Shown here in pieces: positions 13,906 to 20,308 of a stretch of DNA of 20,308 bases; position 1 is the stretch's first letter, and every line of letters starts with the position of its first letter. The position numbers and the translations under genes are program-made. This DNA is from Desulfurococcales archaeon ex4484_204. Its GTDB lineage: Archaea; Thermoproteota; Thermoprotei_A; Sulfolobales; NBVN01. Under the pieces are notes generated by a model. That model was not told the origin of the DNA. It searched no databases and saw only the letters and a program-made list of their open reading frames with translations. Location of the stretch: assembly GCA_002255065.1 (NCBI GenBank), contig NJEF01000019.1, forward strand, positions 1 to 20,308, written 5' to 3'.

Positions 13906-14352
13906 CTAAGTAAACATCATTCTCAGCATGTTAGTATATGGAGGGCTATGCCTAACCCTAGCCGGCCTCGCGATCCTGGCAACACCGTCCCTGCTAAACG
14001 ATACTATGCCGTACTGACTAGGTATCATAGCTAGGGCGTACCAGACGTCTTCCTTGGGAATAGCTAGGTACGTCTCATGGGATAGGAGCCTCCTGAAGTC
14101 GAGCTGTAGGACGGCCCTATCAATGTTCCAGGGCCCTAACCTCCTCTTAACCTCGGCTACGACTATGGACTCGTCCCTAATACCGACGAGGTCCAGGTCT
14201 GTTCCAGGAACCCTAACCCCTACGATGAAAGCCTCAAGGGCTAGGGTCCTAGCTACGTAACCAGCTATGATTACCTGCCTAGGGAGCTTCCTAACGAGCT
14301 CCCTAGACCTCCTCATGTCAGCCCTACCCACTTTATGCTTCCTTAAACCCAC
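13906..14352 (-). CDS. PD-(D/E)XK nuclease-fold protein 2
   Basis: This 148-residue protein shows the same fold as its convergent neighbour. A basic N-terminus (LRKHKVGRADMRRSRELVRK) leads into TDLDLVGIR with Asp54, then VVAEVKRR with Glu67 and Lys69, and RAVLQLDFRRLLSHETYLAI, a helix-strand pair typical of nuclease-like families that act on DNA. EDVWYALAMIPSQYGIVSF aligns with YTWYAWAYNKLPRSVGVIVV of the neighbour. The ATG start is supported by TATA-like sequence on the minus strand near 14380-14392. The catalytic acid and lysine positions are all present, so activity is plausible. Target and pathway are unknown. Confidence 0.6.
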   Translation of the reverse strand: MGLRKHKVGRADMRRSRELVRKLPRQVIIAGYVARTLALEAFIVGVRVPGTDLDLVGIRDESIVVAEVKRRLGPWNIDRAVLQLDFRRLLSHETYLAIPKEDVWYALAMIPSQYGIVSFSRDGVARIARPARVRHSPPYTNMLRMMFT

Positions 14353-14381
14353 AACGCTTACCAGCAGTATAGGGTTTAGAT

Positions 14382-14391
14382 GCTTATTAGC
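14382..14391. promoter_or_regulatory. Divergent TATA-like region between nuclease 2 and the leader of the DUF401 gene
   Basis: GCTTATTAGC on the plus strand would start a transcript near 14412, at the first of several hairpin arms. The complement (GCTAATAAGC) is about 35 bp from the nuclease 2 start. It may serve both directions. Confidence 0.35.
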
Positions 14392-14394
14392 TAA

Positions 14395-14498
14395 TTAGGT
14401 CAGGCCTGCCTAACCCCTGAGCGGGTGTGAGCCCTCTTCAGACACCTTAACAGGGGTAGTTACGATTACGTAAGGGCTTCCAGGCTGGGGGTGGAAGC
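14395..14498 (+). ncRNA. Candidate structured leader or non-coding RNA
   Basis: Three nested or consecutive inverted repeats lie in 104 bp. TTAGGTCAGG/CCTGCCTAA (14395-14413) has a one-base bulge. CCCCTG (14414-14419) pairs with CAGGGG (14451-14456), enclosing GGTGT/ACACC. GCTTCCA (14476-14482) pairs with TGGAAGC (14492-14498). A plus-strand TATA box would start transcription at the second of these. It could be a long leader of the DUF401 gene or a separate RNA. The remaining 14499-14589 holds no gene, but may hold the transporter's own promoter near 14566-14580 (GGTTATTAG). Confidence 0.35.
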
Positions 14499-14589
14499 GC
14501 TAAAGGGCTTAGGAGGGGTGTTAGACTTAATGGGTCGCCCCAACTCTAAGCTCGGGTCCTGAAGGTTAAGGTTATTAGTGCGTTAGTGG

Positions 14590-15825
14590 GTGTCTTTGGG
14601 AAATGACGTGGTGTACGCTATCATTGCAGGCTTTGCGGTGCTTTCACTAATGCTAGCGTTAAGGCTACCTATATGGGCCGCGCTAATAGCTTCATCAACA
14701 GCAATAGGGCTTATTCATGGAGGGCCTAAGGAGCTGCTCTCGGTGGCCGTGAATACCTTAACGAGCGCTACCACAGTTAGCCTAATTATCGTGACGGCGC
14801 TCATAGCGCTCTTCGTCGGTGTGTATTGTGAGAGCGGACTAGTTAAGGATCTTGGGGACGGGCTGGTCAGCTTGCTGAGGAAGCCCTCACTAGTTATCAC
14901 AACTGTCCCTGCAGTCCTCGGGCTGCTCCCAATAGCTGGAGGGGCGCTAATGTCCGCACCTGTAGTGGACTCGCTGGGTAGCTCGTTAGGACTTAGCAAG
15001 GCTAGGAAGCTCTTCATAAATGTGTGGTTTAGACACATAATATTCCTAGTATACCCAATAAGCAGCGTTATAATACTCACGGCTACGCTGGGCGGCACTG
15101 ACGTTATCACGATAGCGTTTAGGCAGCTGCCAGTAGCCGCCGTAATGGTGTTCACAGGCTTCCTAATAGGGCTACGGCCAGGTGTGGCTGAGGGGACTCA
15201 GCCACACCTTAGCAGAGTTCAAAGAACCTCCTTAGCTAGGGCTCTTACCCCGATAGTGCTGGCTGTCGTGGTAGCCCTAGCGCTATTACCGATCAATCAA
15301 TGGCTGCACCTACCGATACGTAACGCGTCGGTAGCTATTGGTGTACTCGCCTCACTACTCCTTACACTAGCCCTCACCAGGAATCGTAAGGCCCTTAGTA
15401 AGGCTTTACTAAGTAAGAGCACCTGGGGCCTCATAGGGGCAGCGTACGGCGCCATGCTCTTCAGGGAGTCGCTCGTAAGGGCTAACCTAGCCTTAACGGT
15501 GGCTCAAGCCCTAGGCAGCACTATTAACCCGGTTATGCTATCCATCCTAATACCTGCTGCCCTATCCTTCATTACAGGAGCTTCCATAACGAGCATAGCT
15601 ATATCCCTACCCATAATACAGGCCTTCACGAGCCTTAGCCCGGGGGTAGTATCGCTAGCATACGCCGCAGCGTTTATTGGCTACCTACCGTCACCCCTCC
15701 ACCTATGCTACATCTACACAGCTCAGTACCTTGGAACCCACCTAATCGAGGGCTACAGATACATGGTTCCAGCACTAGCCGTTACAGCACTAGCTGCTTA
15801 CCTAACGTACGCTTTAATGCCTTAA
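14590..15825 (+). CDS. DUF401 family integral membrane transporter
   Basis: This 411-residue protein is nearly all hydrophobic helices. The signature GLLPIAGGALMSAPVV at 111-126, followed by NVWFRHI at 144-150 and YPISSVIILTA, is that of the DUF401 family, which belongs to the ion transporter superfamily with carboxylate and arsenite carriers. Its solute is unknown. The two halves have similar hairpin-loop layout (a second P-rich loop, FITGASITSIAISLPII, near 325), as expected for an inverted-repeat transporter. The start is GTG 14590. TTG 14596 and GTG 14608 are in frame, and a TATA-like element at 14570-14579 would favour 14608. It ends 50 bp from the convergent aminotransferase gene; a shared amino-acid or organic-acid role is possible but unproven. 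Confidence 0.78.
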   Translation: MSLGNDVVYAIIAGFAVLSLMLALRLPIWAALIASSTAIGLIHGGPKELLSVAVNTLTSATTVSLIIVTALIALFVGVYCESGLVKDLGDGLVSLLRKPSLVITTVPAVLGLLPIAGGALMSAPVVDSLGSSLGLSKARKLFINVWFRHIIFLVYPISSVIILTATLGGTDVITIAFRQLPVAAVMVFTGFLIGLRPGVAEGTQPHLSRVQRTSLARALTPIVLAVVVALALLPINQWLHLPIRNASVAIGVLASLLLTLALTRNRKALSKALLSKSTWGLIGAAYGAMLFRESLVRANLALTVAQALGSTINPVMLSILIPAALSFITGASITSIAISLPIIQAFTSLSPGVVSLAYAAAFIGYLPSPLHLCYIYTAQYLGTHLIEGYRYMVPALAVTALAAYLTYALMP

Positions 15826-15875
15826 CACAGGTGTTAAAGGGCTTACCGATCTTAGACCCTAACCCGCGTTAAGGG

Positions 15876-17231
15876 CTATCTAGCGGCGGCCTTAATGGCC
15901 TCCCCTAGAATGCTGAGCCCCATAGCTGCCTGCTCCTCACTTATGATTATGGGGGGCGACACCCTTACAGCGCTCTTACCGCATGGAAGGAGCACTAAAC
16001 CCCTCCTTAATGCCTCACTAATAACCCTACCCCTAACCTTAACGTTGTGCTCCCTACTACCCCCACCCTTAACGAACTCAATACCCCAGGCTAGGCCTAA
16101 ACCCCTAACATCACCAACGAATTCAAACCTGTCCTTAAGCTCCCCTAACCCCTCCCTAAATAAGGGCTCTAACCTCCTAACGTTCTGTAGGAGGGACTCC
16201 GTAACCTCTATAGTTTTCAGAGCAGCTACCGAGGCGAGGGCGTGGCCCCCGAAGGTGTTGCTGTGGGCACCTACCTCCAGGTCCAGGTCCTCCCTAAACA
16301 CGGTAGCCCCTACAGGAGCTACACCACCTCCTAAACTCTTAGCTAACGTTATAACGTCCGGTACGATGCCGAACCTCTCTATAGCGAACATCGCCCCAGC
16401 CCTACCTAGACCCATCTGGACCTCATCATCAACCAGCAGAATGCCGTGCCTATCGGCGAGCTTCCTGAGCTCCTTAAAGAAGCCCTTAGGAGGAACTACA
16501 TACCCCCCCTCACCCTGAATGGGCTCAAAGAATATGGCGGCAACCTCGTCAAGCGGGGTGTAGTGGCTAAACACCCAGTACTCTATGTACTCTATGACCC
16601 TGTTAACGAGCTCCTCAGGCTCCTCATAGCCGTCGATATGCCACGGGTTCCTGTAGGGGTTAGGGTAAGGAACGTGAACCACTCCAGGCATTAAGGGGAA
16701 GAACCTCCCCCTATGAACGGGCTTGCTAGCTGTTAAGCTAAGGGATCCGATGGTCCTCCCGTGGAACGCACCTATGAACGATATGAAGTACTTCCTCCCC
16801 GTTGAATACCTGGTTATCTTTATAGCTGCCTCATTAGCTTCGGTACCGCTATTGCATAGGAAGACCTTCTTCCTAAAAACCCCCGGTGCTATGGTGCTCA
16901 GCTTCCTGGCAAGCTTGACCTGGTACGGGTTGAAGAAGTCCGTGCCAGCTGCGTGAGCTATCAGCTTAAGCTGGTTAACCACAGCCTCCATAACCTCTCT
17001 ATGCGTCGGGTAACCCAGGTTAGCTACAGATATAGCTGATGAGAAGTCCAGGTAGACGTTGCCGTCAACATCGAATAGCCACACACCCTCACCACGCTCT
17101 ACAACTAAGGGTAAGGTTGAGGGGTCATGAGTCGTTGTAGCTAGGTACTTGTAGTGATCCTCAATAACCTTAGCAGCCTTAGGACCCGGTGGGGGAACCC
17201 TGATTAAAGGCCTGCTCAACACTAATCCCAA
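15876..17231 (-). CDS. Class III PLP-dependent aminotransferase or amino-acid racemase
   Basis: This 451-residue enzyme has the full class III aminotransferase core. It shows NSGTEANEAAIK at 127-138, GAFHGRTIGSLS at 154-165, EPIQGEGGYVVPP at 236-248, DDEVQMGLGRAG at 268-279 with the PLP-ring Asp269, and ITLAKSLGG with Schiff-base Lys298. The segment YPNPYRNPWHIDGYEEPEEL (189-208) matches the archaeal subgroup that includes the Thermococcales ornithine aminotransferase and broad-substrate amino-acid racemases, so either activity is possible. The usual Thr or Ser after DEVQ is Met here. The start is TTG 17231. A TATA-like element at 17251-17263 (minus strand AAAAATATTTTA) puts the transcript start at this codon, so the mRNA is probably leaderless. 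Confidence 0.85.
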   Translation of the reverse strand: MGLVLSRPLIRVPPPGPKAAKVIEDHYKYLATTTHDPSTLPLVVERGEGVWLFDVDGNVYLDFSSAISVANLGYPTHREVMEAVVNQLKLIAHAAGTDFFNPYQVKLARKLSTIAPGVFRKKVFLCNSGTEANEAAIKITRYSTGRKYFISFIGAFHGRTIGSLSLTASKPVHRGRFFPLMPGVVHVPYPNPYRNPWHIDGYEEPEELVNRVIEYIEYWVFSHYTPLDEVAAIFFEPIQGEGGYVVPPKGFFKELRKLADRHGILLVDDEVQMGLGRAGAMFAIERFGIVPDVITLAKSLGGGVAPVGATVFREDLDLEVGAHSNTFGGHALASVAALKTIEVTESLLQNVRRLEPLFREGLGELKDRFEFVGDVRGLGLAWGIEFVKGGGSREHNVKVRGRVISEALRRGLVLLPCGKSAVRVSPPIIISEEQAAMGLSILGEAIKAAAR

Positions 17232-17250
17232 ACAGATTTCAAAGCATAAG

Positions 17251-17263
17251 TAAAATATTTTTA
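17251..17263 (-). promoter_or_regulatory. TATA-like element of the class III aminotransferase gene
   Basis: A minus-strand AAAAATATTTTAC lies about 26 bp from the TTG start, supporting a leaderless transcript. Confidence 0.5.
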
Positions 17264-17326
17264 ATAGCTTAAGGAAGGGTATTCACCACGGAGGCAGGTT
17301 TAGCGTTAAAGCAGGCACCTCTTAAA

Positions 17327-17851
17327 CTACACACTAACTCTCCTCCCGAGATACCTCTCAGCAAGCCTCTCAACATCTAGATACCACTTAGGAACCCTGA
17401 CATCGTAGATAGCTCTATCCGGTGTGTAGGCCTTTATATCTAGAACGGGGGTTCCGTCGAATAGGTCGAGCCCGCTAACGTGTAGATACCTACCATCCCT
17501 CCTCACCAACCTAACTATTGATAGACCTATAGGGTTAGGCCTATCAGGTGAGTCACTACAGAAAACCCCTATTAGCGGTAGCTCACTAAGGGGCACGCCG
17601 AAGCGTGAAAGCCTCCTAGGCTTAACCTTGAGAACAGCTCTATGCCACGGTCTGGCCTTATGGAGCCACGTAATGAGTATTATGTGTGAGAACCCTTCTA
17701 TGCCTAGAAGCCCCTCCTCATACTTCGGGAATACCTCAACAACGCCATTAACGCCGCCGGTAATCCAGGAGTCCCTTACTTCGTCATCGGTTAGGGGAAC
17801 CCTAACAACACCTATGGGCTCTATGTCTACGGGGAGGGATTCGCTACCCAC
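17327..17851 (-). CDS. trmO: TrmO/TsaA-like tRNA (t6A37) N6-methyltransferase
   Basis: This 174-residue protein matches the TrmO (TsaA, VirR) family, SAM-dependent enzymes with a single-sheet beta-barrel that methylate N6 of t6A at position 37 of threonine tRNAs. Diagnostic stretches are IEPIGVVRVP (10-19), GFSHIILITWLHKA (53-66), SPDRPNPIGLSIVRL (101-115) and LDLFDGTPVLDIKAYTP (128-144). It corresponds to the core domain only; the Escherichia coli protein is longer (about 235 residues) because of a C-terminal extension. The start is GTG 17851 with GAGGGG upstream. CACTAAAATAGTG (17863-17875) is an inverted repeat just upstream and could bind a regulator. The substrate is inferred from family membership. 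Confidence 0.82.
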   Translation of the reverse strand: MGSESLPVDIEPIGVVRVPLTDDEVRDSWITGGVNGVVEVFPKYEEGLLGIEGFSHIILITWLHKARPWHRAVLKVKPRRLSRFGVPLSELPLIGVFCSDSPDRPNPIGLSIVRLVRRDGRYLHVSGLDLFDGTPVLDIKAYTPDRAIYDVRVPKWYLDVERLAERYLGRRVSV

Positions 17852-17900
17852 TACTAACCCCTCACTAAAATAGTGTTAAGGCTGTTTAACCCTTAAGGGC

Positions 17901-18047
17901 TTAGGAAGCTAGGTAGAGTAGCTTAACTTCATCACCCCCGGTTAAGAGCTTTACTACAACATTAAGCACCTCCTTAACATCTCTGTAGTGGGTGAACGGG
18001 ATTACGGCTATGACCCTGCCTTCAAGGCCGACAACAACTACGTACAA
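17901..18047 (-). CDS. Leaderless 48-residue small protein of unknown function
   Basis: A TTG at 18047 follows an in-frame TGA and opens a frame encoding YVVVVGLEGRVIAVIPFTHY, then RDVKEVLNVVVKLLTGGDEV and KLLYLAS before TAA at 17901-17903. The sequence reads as two strands, a helix and a final strand, like a small alpha/beta protein. A good TATA box (minus strand GTTTATAAG, 18071-18079) is about 27 bp upstream, so the transcript should start at the TTG itself. GGGGG sits just before the start. It lies between SurE and TrmO on the same strand. I know no family for it. Confidence 0.5.
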   Translation of the reverse strand: MYVVVVGLEGRVIAVIPFTHYRDVKEVLNVVVKLLTGGDEVKLLYLAS

Positions 18048-18070
18048 TCAACCCCCGAATATCGTAATTA

Positions 18071-18080
18071 CTTATAAACT
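18071..18080 (-). promoter_or_regulatory. TATA box of the 48-residue small gene
   Basis: AGTTTATAAG on the minus strand, inside the 38 bp gap after the SurE stop codon, predicts a start near 18047-18050, that is, a leaderless message. Confidence 0.55.
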
Positions 18081-18085
18081 GATCG

Positions 18086-18919
18086 CTACGGCTTAGCGGG
18101 CAGCTCCCGCCTTAGTAATCCCTTCAACCCTGTTTTAATACCGCTTAGAACGCCCCCTAGGGCGGCCTCCAGCTCGCTAATGCTTCTAGTACCTAGGTTT
18201 AGATCTATGTTTAGAGGGGTTATCGTGATACAGCCGCGGCTCTCGAAAGCAGCTACGTCGGTGTCCTCCTCAGCCCTAGCAGGTATTCCGTAGAGCCAGT
18301 AGTACCTCCTACCCCTAGGATCCCTGCCCTCCCTATACGAAGCCTTCCACCTAACCCTAGCAGCCTTAACGACCTCTACACAGCCCTTAAACCTAGGGGG
18401 CTTAGGTATGTTAACTGAGAGCACGTCAACACCTCTAGGGAAGCCCCTCGCTTTAACGAACTCTATTAACGACTTAACAACTACTCTAGTAACACCCCTT
18501 AGTAGCTCGCTGTTAAACTCGCTAAACTCAACAACATCAACTGAGAAGGCTACCGCTGGTACGCCCATCAATGCGGACTCGATAGCTACGGCGATAGTCC
18601 CGCTATAGAATATATGCTGTAGGGATAGGTTCTCGCCAACGTTAACGCCTGAGAGGACGAGGTCAGGGGCGATGCCGAGGACCTCCATAGCTAGGTGGAG
18701 AGCGTCTATGGGTGTGCCATCGGTTACGTAGACGTTGCAGCCCATGTACCTAGTCCTAAAGAGCCTTAACGGCCTGCTAAACGTTATCTCACGCCCAGTA
18801 GCTGACCTGGGGAACTGCGTTGATATAATGAAGGCCTCACCTAAACCCTTAACAGCTTCGTAGAGCATGTAGAGCCCAGGGCTTAGGTACCCATCATCGT
18901 TAGTAACTATTATCCTCAC
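18086..18919 (-). CDS. surE: SurE 5'/3'-nucleotidase
   Basis: This 277-residue phosphatase of the SurE family is expected to hydrolyse nucleoside 5'- and 3'-monophosphates using a divalent metal. Conserved elements are visible: IIVTNDDG (3-10) with metal ligands Asp8 and Asp9, the loop PRSATGREIT (37-46) carrying Ser39, and LSGVNVGENL (89-98) with Asn93. The strand DVLSVNIPKPP leads into the C-terminal swapped region. Length is slightly above the usual 245-265 because of a C-terminal extension. The GTG start has GGGGG about 8 nt upstream. The TATA-like CCTATTTTAGG at 18949-18959 is about 35 bp away. Paralogs in archaea act as NMP phosphatases in nucleotide salvage. Confidence 0.9.
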   Translation of the reverse strand: MRIIVTNDDGYLSPGLYMLYEAVKGLGEAFIISTQFPRSATGREITFSRPLRLFRTRYMGCNVYVTDGTPIDALHLAMEVLGIAPDLVLSGVNVGENLSLQHIFYSGTIAVAIESALMGVPAVAFSVDVVEFSEFNSELLRGVTRVVVKSLIEFVKARGFPRGVDVLSVNIPKPPRFKGCVEVVKAARVRWKASYREGRDPRGRRYYWLYGIPARAEEDTDVAAFESRGCITITPLNIDLNLGTRSISELEAALGGVLSGIKTGLKGLLRRELPAKP

Positions 18920-18948
18920 ACAACCCCCTAACTATCCTGCCCTACACA

Positions 18949-18959
18949 CCTAAAATAGG
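18949..18959 (-). promoter_or_regulatory. TATA box of surE
   Basis: CCTATTTTAGG on the minus strand, nearly palindromic, is about 35 bp upstream of the SurE GTG, giving a predicted leader of about 10 nt that holds the GGGGG ribosome binding site. Confidence 0.5.
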
Positions 18960-19171
18960 GGGTGCGCAACGGGAACTTCCAGCTACTCCACCAGCAGGGG
19001 TAAGGGTATAGTGCCTCTATGAGTTAACCAGGTGCTACCTTAGGCCTTACATCATAGCTTGGTACGGCCCTGCCTTAAGGACCGGCGCTGCAGGGAGTTA
19101 AGGAAATCCATAGAGTATGTATGTGGGGATGTTGGGGGACCGCATTAGAGGGGGTAAGGTTATGGCCAGCC
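18960..19171. other. Non-coding interval between surE and the 129-codon gene
   Basis: I find no convincing gene here. CCCTGC (19069-19074) and GCAGGG (19090-19095) could form a stem. GCAGGGGTAA at 18994-19003 repeats a 10-mer from the structured element near 13351, and a related CTC-NNN-GAG segment follows at similar distance in both. A small frame on the plus strand (about 26 codons from near 19121) is not protein-like. Confidence 0.35.
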
Positions 19172-19561
19172 CTAAATACCAACTATAAAGCTCTTAGGTA
19201 GCTTAACGCCCGGTACTAGCCTGCTTATTAAATTAATTAATACATTCCTCGTAGCTAAGGCGTCCTCAGTGGATATAACGGATGCTGAATCCTCGTAAAC
19301 CTCAATAAGGTATGTCTCACCATCGTTAAGCTCCACTTTAAGGTAAGCCATCACATAGCGCCTGTCCTCATAGAACATATCCCCGAATGCGAGGCTCAGC
19401 GACTTAACGTTACAGCCTAAAACCTCACTTACAACCTTTCTAACACCTCTCAGTCCTAAGCTCCTGAGAGCGTTGAGCAAACCCCCTGATTCAGACCCCT
19501 CGAACTGAATAATTCCGTATGACCTGCTTAGGTCGTTGAAGGAGTAGATACTTAACCTCAC
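19172..19561 (-). CDS. Unrecognised 129-residue protein
   Basis: I do not recognise this protein. It has the look of a small cytosolic alpha/beta domain: a short strand near the start (RLSIYSF), a Gly-rich turn (EGSESGGLLNALRSLG), a helix-strand segment, then paired strands (RRYVMAYLKVELNDGETYLI, EVYEDSASVIS) and a final helix (RNVLINLISRLV). No signal peptide or membrane segment. The GTG start is supported by the TATA-like TAGATAAATACCT (19593-19603) about 37 bp upstream. It lies upstream of surE on the same strand, but a 252 bp gap with its own surE promoter argues against one operon. Confidence 0.55.
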   Translation of the reverse strand: MRLSIYSFNDLSRSYGIIQFEGSESGGLLNALRSLGLRGVRKVVSEVLGCNVKSLSLAFGDMFYEDRRYVMAYLKVELNDGETYLIEVYEDSASVISTEDALATRNVLINLISRLVPGVKLPKSFIVGI

Positions 19562-19592
19562 CTACGAACACCACACCTACAATACCTAGGAG

Positions 19593-19603
19593 GTATTTAT
19601 CTA
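19593..19603 (-). promoter_or_regulatory. TATA box of the 129-codon gene
   Basis: GATAAATACC on the minus strand gives a predicted transcript start about 10 nt before the GTG at 19561. Confidence 0.45.
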
Positions 19604-19850
19604 CGCAATAAATAGCGAGGAAAAGTAGGGGACTCTACACATAGTTTAAAAGACTAAAGCGAATGCTAGCTTTGCAGCAACCACTGCACCGCTTTACCTA
19701 CAGTACCTACACAGCAAGGCTCCCGGGTTTGCTCGAGGGGTGAATGCATACGTGTAGCGGCGTTAAAACATTAGCTAAGAACTAATAGCTTACTCCTAAA
19801 ACCAGGTGTAAAGCATGTGTCAACACGCTCGCTAATCGTGATTAAGCCGT
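19604..19850. other. Non-coding interval before the ESCRT-III-like gene
   Basis: No supported gene. AGCAA/TTGCT arms (about 19712-19732) and TTAGCTA/TAATAGCT arms (about 19770-19789) are weak hairpins, and a TATA-like AGTTTAAAAG lies at 19643-19652. A 26-codon frame from the ATG at 19663 would start upstream of the transcript predicted from that element, so I do not call it. Confidence 0.3.
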
Positions 19851-19851
19851 A

Positions 19852-19864
19852 GGTATTTAAGTTT
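19852..19864 (+). promoter_or_regulatory. TATA box of the ESCRT-III-like gene
   Basis: GGTATTTAAGTTT is centred about 41 bp upstream of the TTG at 19899, giving a leader of about 15 nt with TTAGGGG as ribosome binding site (19886-19892). Confidence 0.5.
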
Positions 19865-19898
19865 ACTAAGCCAATAAGTTCTTACTTAGGGGCATGTT

Positions 19899-20308
19899 TT
19901 GATATTTAGGAAAAGGCCCGATAGGGCTTTACTAAGGAGGGAAGTAGCTAGGATAATTTATGACCTAAAACACCTCCATAGAAGGGTGGTTACGTACATA
20001 GCTAGGCTGGAGAGAATTATTTCGCACTACGAAGGGATCCTTAAGTATGAAAGCAATCAATCAAGGAAGAATAACTACTTAACAACAATCAACATCTATA
20101 AGGCTGCCTTAAAGAGGTTGAAAGCGGTTGACGTAATCCTTGAGTACTTAACAATGAAGATCGAGACCCTATCCCTCCTCGAGCTGGGGGGGAGGGAGGT
20201 GGCGTTGATTAAGGAGGTCCTTCCAGATGTTAGGAAGCTGGTTGAGGGTTTACCCGACATATCCCTCATAGTTGAGGACCTGCTTGAGAGGTCCTCTGAC
20301 CTAATATC
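19899..20308 (+). CDS. ESCRT-III/CdvB-like protein, cut by window end
   Basis: An open frame of 136 codons runs from TTG 19899 to the window end without a stop. It is highly charged and helical: RREVARIIYDLKHLHRRVVT, then ARLERIISHYEGILKYE, LTTINIYKAALKRLKAVDVI and LEYLTMKIETLSLLELGG, followed by EVLPDVRKLVEGLPD. This is the pattern of the archaeal ESCRT-III (CdvB and paralog) core: a basic first helix, a long helical hairpin, and an LEL/ETL step before an acidic tail. Members polymerise at the division site or on vesicles. TTG follows the ribosome binding site TTAGGGG by about 6 nt; an ATG 5 bp upstream is out of frame and meets a stop after two codons. The acidic C-terminus lies outside the window. 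Confidence 0.65.
   Translation, partial: MIFRKRPDRALLRREVARIIYDLKHLHRRVVTYIARLERIISHYEGILKYESNQSRKNNYLTTINIYKAALKRLKAVDVILEYLTMKIETLSLLELGGREVALIKEVLPDVRKLVEGLPDISLIVEDLLERSSDLI

Noticed and set aside
17972..17985. GGGTGATGAAG-like C box on the minus strand
   Set aside because: It falls in the coding part of the 48-residue small gene, and no D box is visible.
19663..19743. 26-codon frame starting with ATG
   Set aside because: The TATA-like element nearby would start the transcript downstream of this ATG, and the product has no recognisable character.
1..20308. CRISPR array, insertion sequence or integrase/attachment site
   Set aside because: No spaced direct repeats, transposase or integrase motifs were found; the repeats present are short inverted pairs.

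Overview
The window looks like chromosomal DNA from a thermophilic Thermoproteota (crenarchaeal-type) archaeon. Archaeal TATA boxes lie about 25-30 bp upstream of many starts. Several starts appear leaderless, and GTG and TTG starts are frequent. Gene content is archaeal: an HTH_10 (Bat-type) regulator, a UPF0282 metallo-beta-lactamase-fold protein, a COG4880-type secreted beta-propeller, and an ESCRT-III/CdvB-like gene at the right edge. I cannot place it at genus level. There is no CRISPR array, rRNA, tRNA or insertion sequence that I can support.

Layout. (1) 13-2641, minus strand: an operon of an isocitrate lyase/PEP-mutase-family enzyme, a DUF3311-like small membrane protein and a sodium:solute symporter. 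It is divergent from an HTH_10 regulator (2757-3458), which is followed by a TudS-related putative desulfidase. (2) 4199-5965, plus strand: a UPF0282 MBL-fold protein and a YaaA-like protein. (3) 5997-6852: tandem small membrane-protein genes broken by apparent -1 frame changes, probably decaying. (4) 6858-9896: a ZnuABC-like metal ABC transporter. A solute-binding protein, permease and NikR-like regulator form one operon, divergent from the ATPase across a promoter region with a perfect TTGTGCACAA palindrome. (5) 9919-12983, minus strand: an unrecognised Cys/Trp-rich protein and the beta-propeller protein. (6) 12984-14589: two convergent, apparently paralogous PD-(D/E)XK nuclease-fold genes, flanked on both sides by hairpin-rich non-coding DNA that may encode structured RNAs. 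(7) 14590-17231: a DUF401 transporter convergent with a class III aminotransferase or racemase. (8) 17327-19561, minus strand: TrmO, a 48-codon leaderless small ORF, SurE and an unrecognised 129-residue protein. (9) 19899-20308: the start of an ESCRT-III-like gene, cut by the window end.

How the parts may work together. Region 1 reads as uptake of an organic acid followed by C-C lyase cleavage, controlled by the divergent regulator. Region 4 reads as metal uptake with its own regulator. The aminotransferase, TrmO and SurE are metabolic or RNA-modification genes without an obvious joint pathway. The least explained parts are the broken membrane-protein cluster, the convergent nuclease pair with its structured flanks, and the metal-binding protein that lacks the usual ligand positions.
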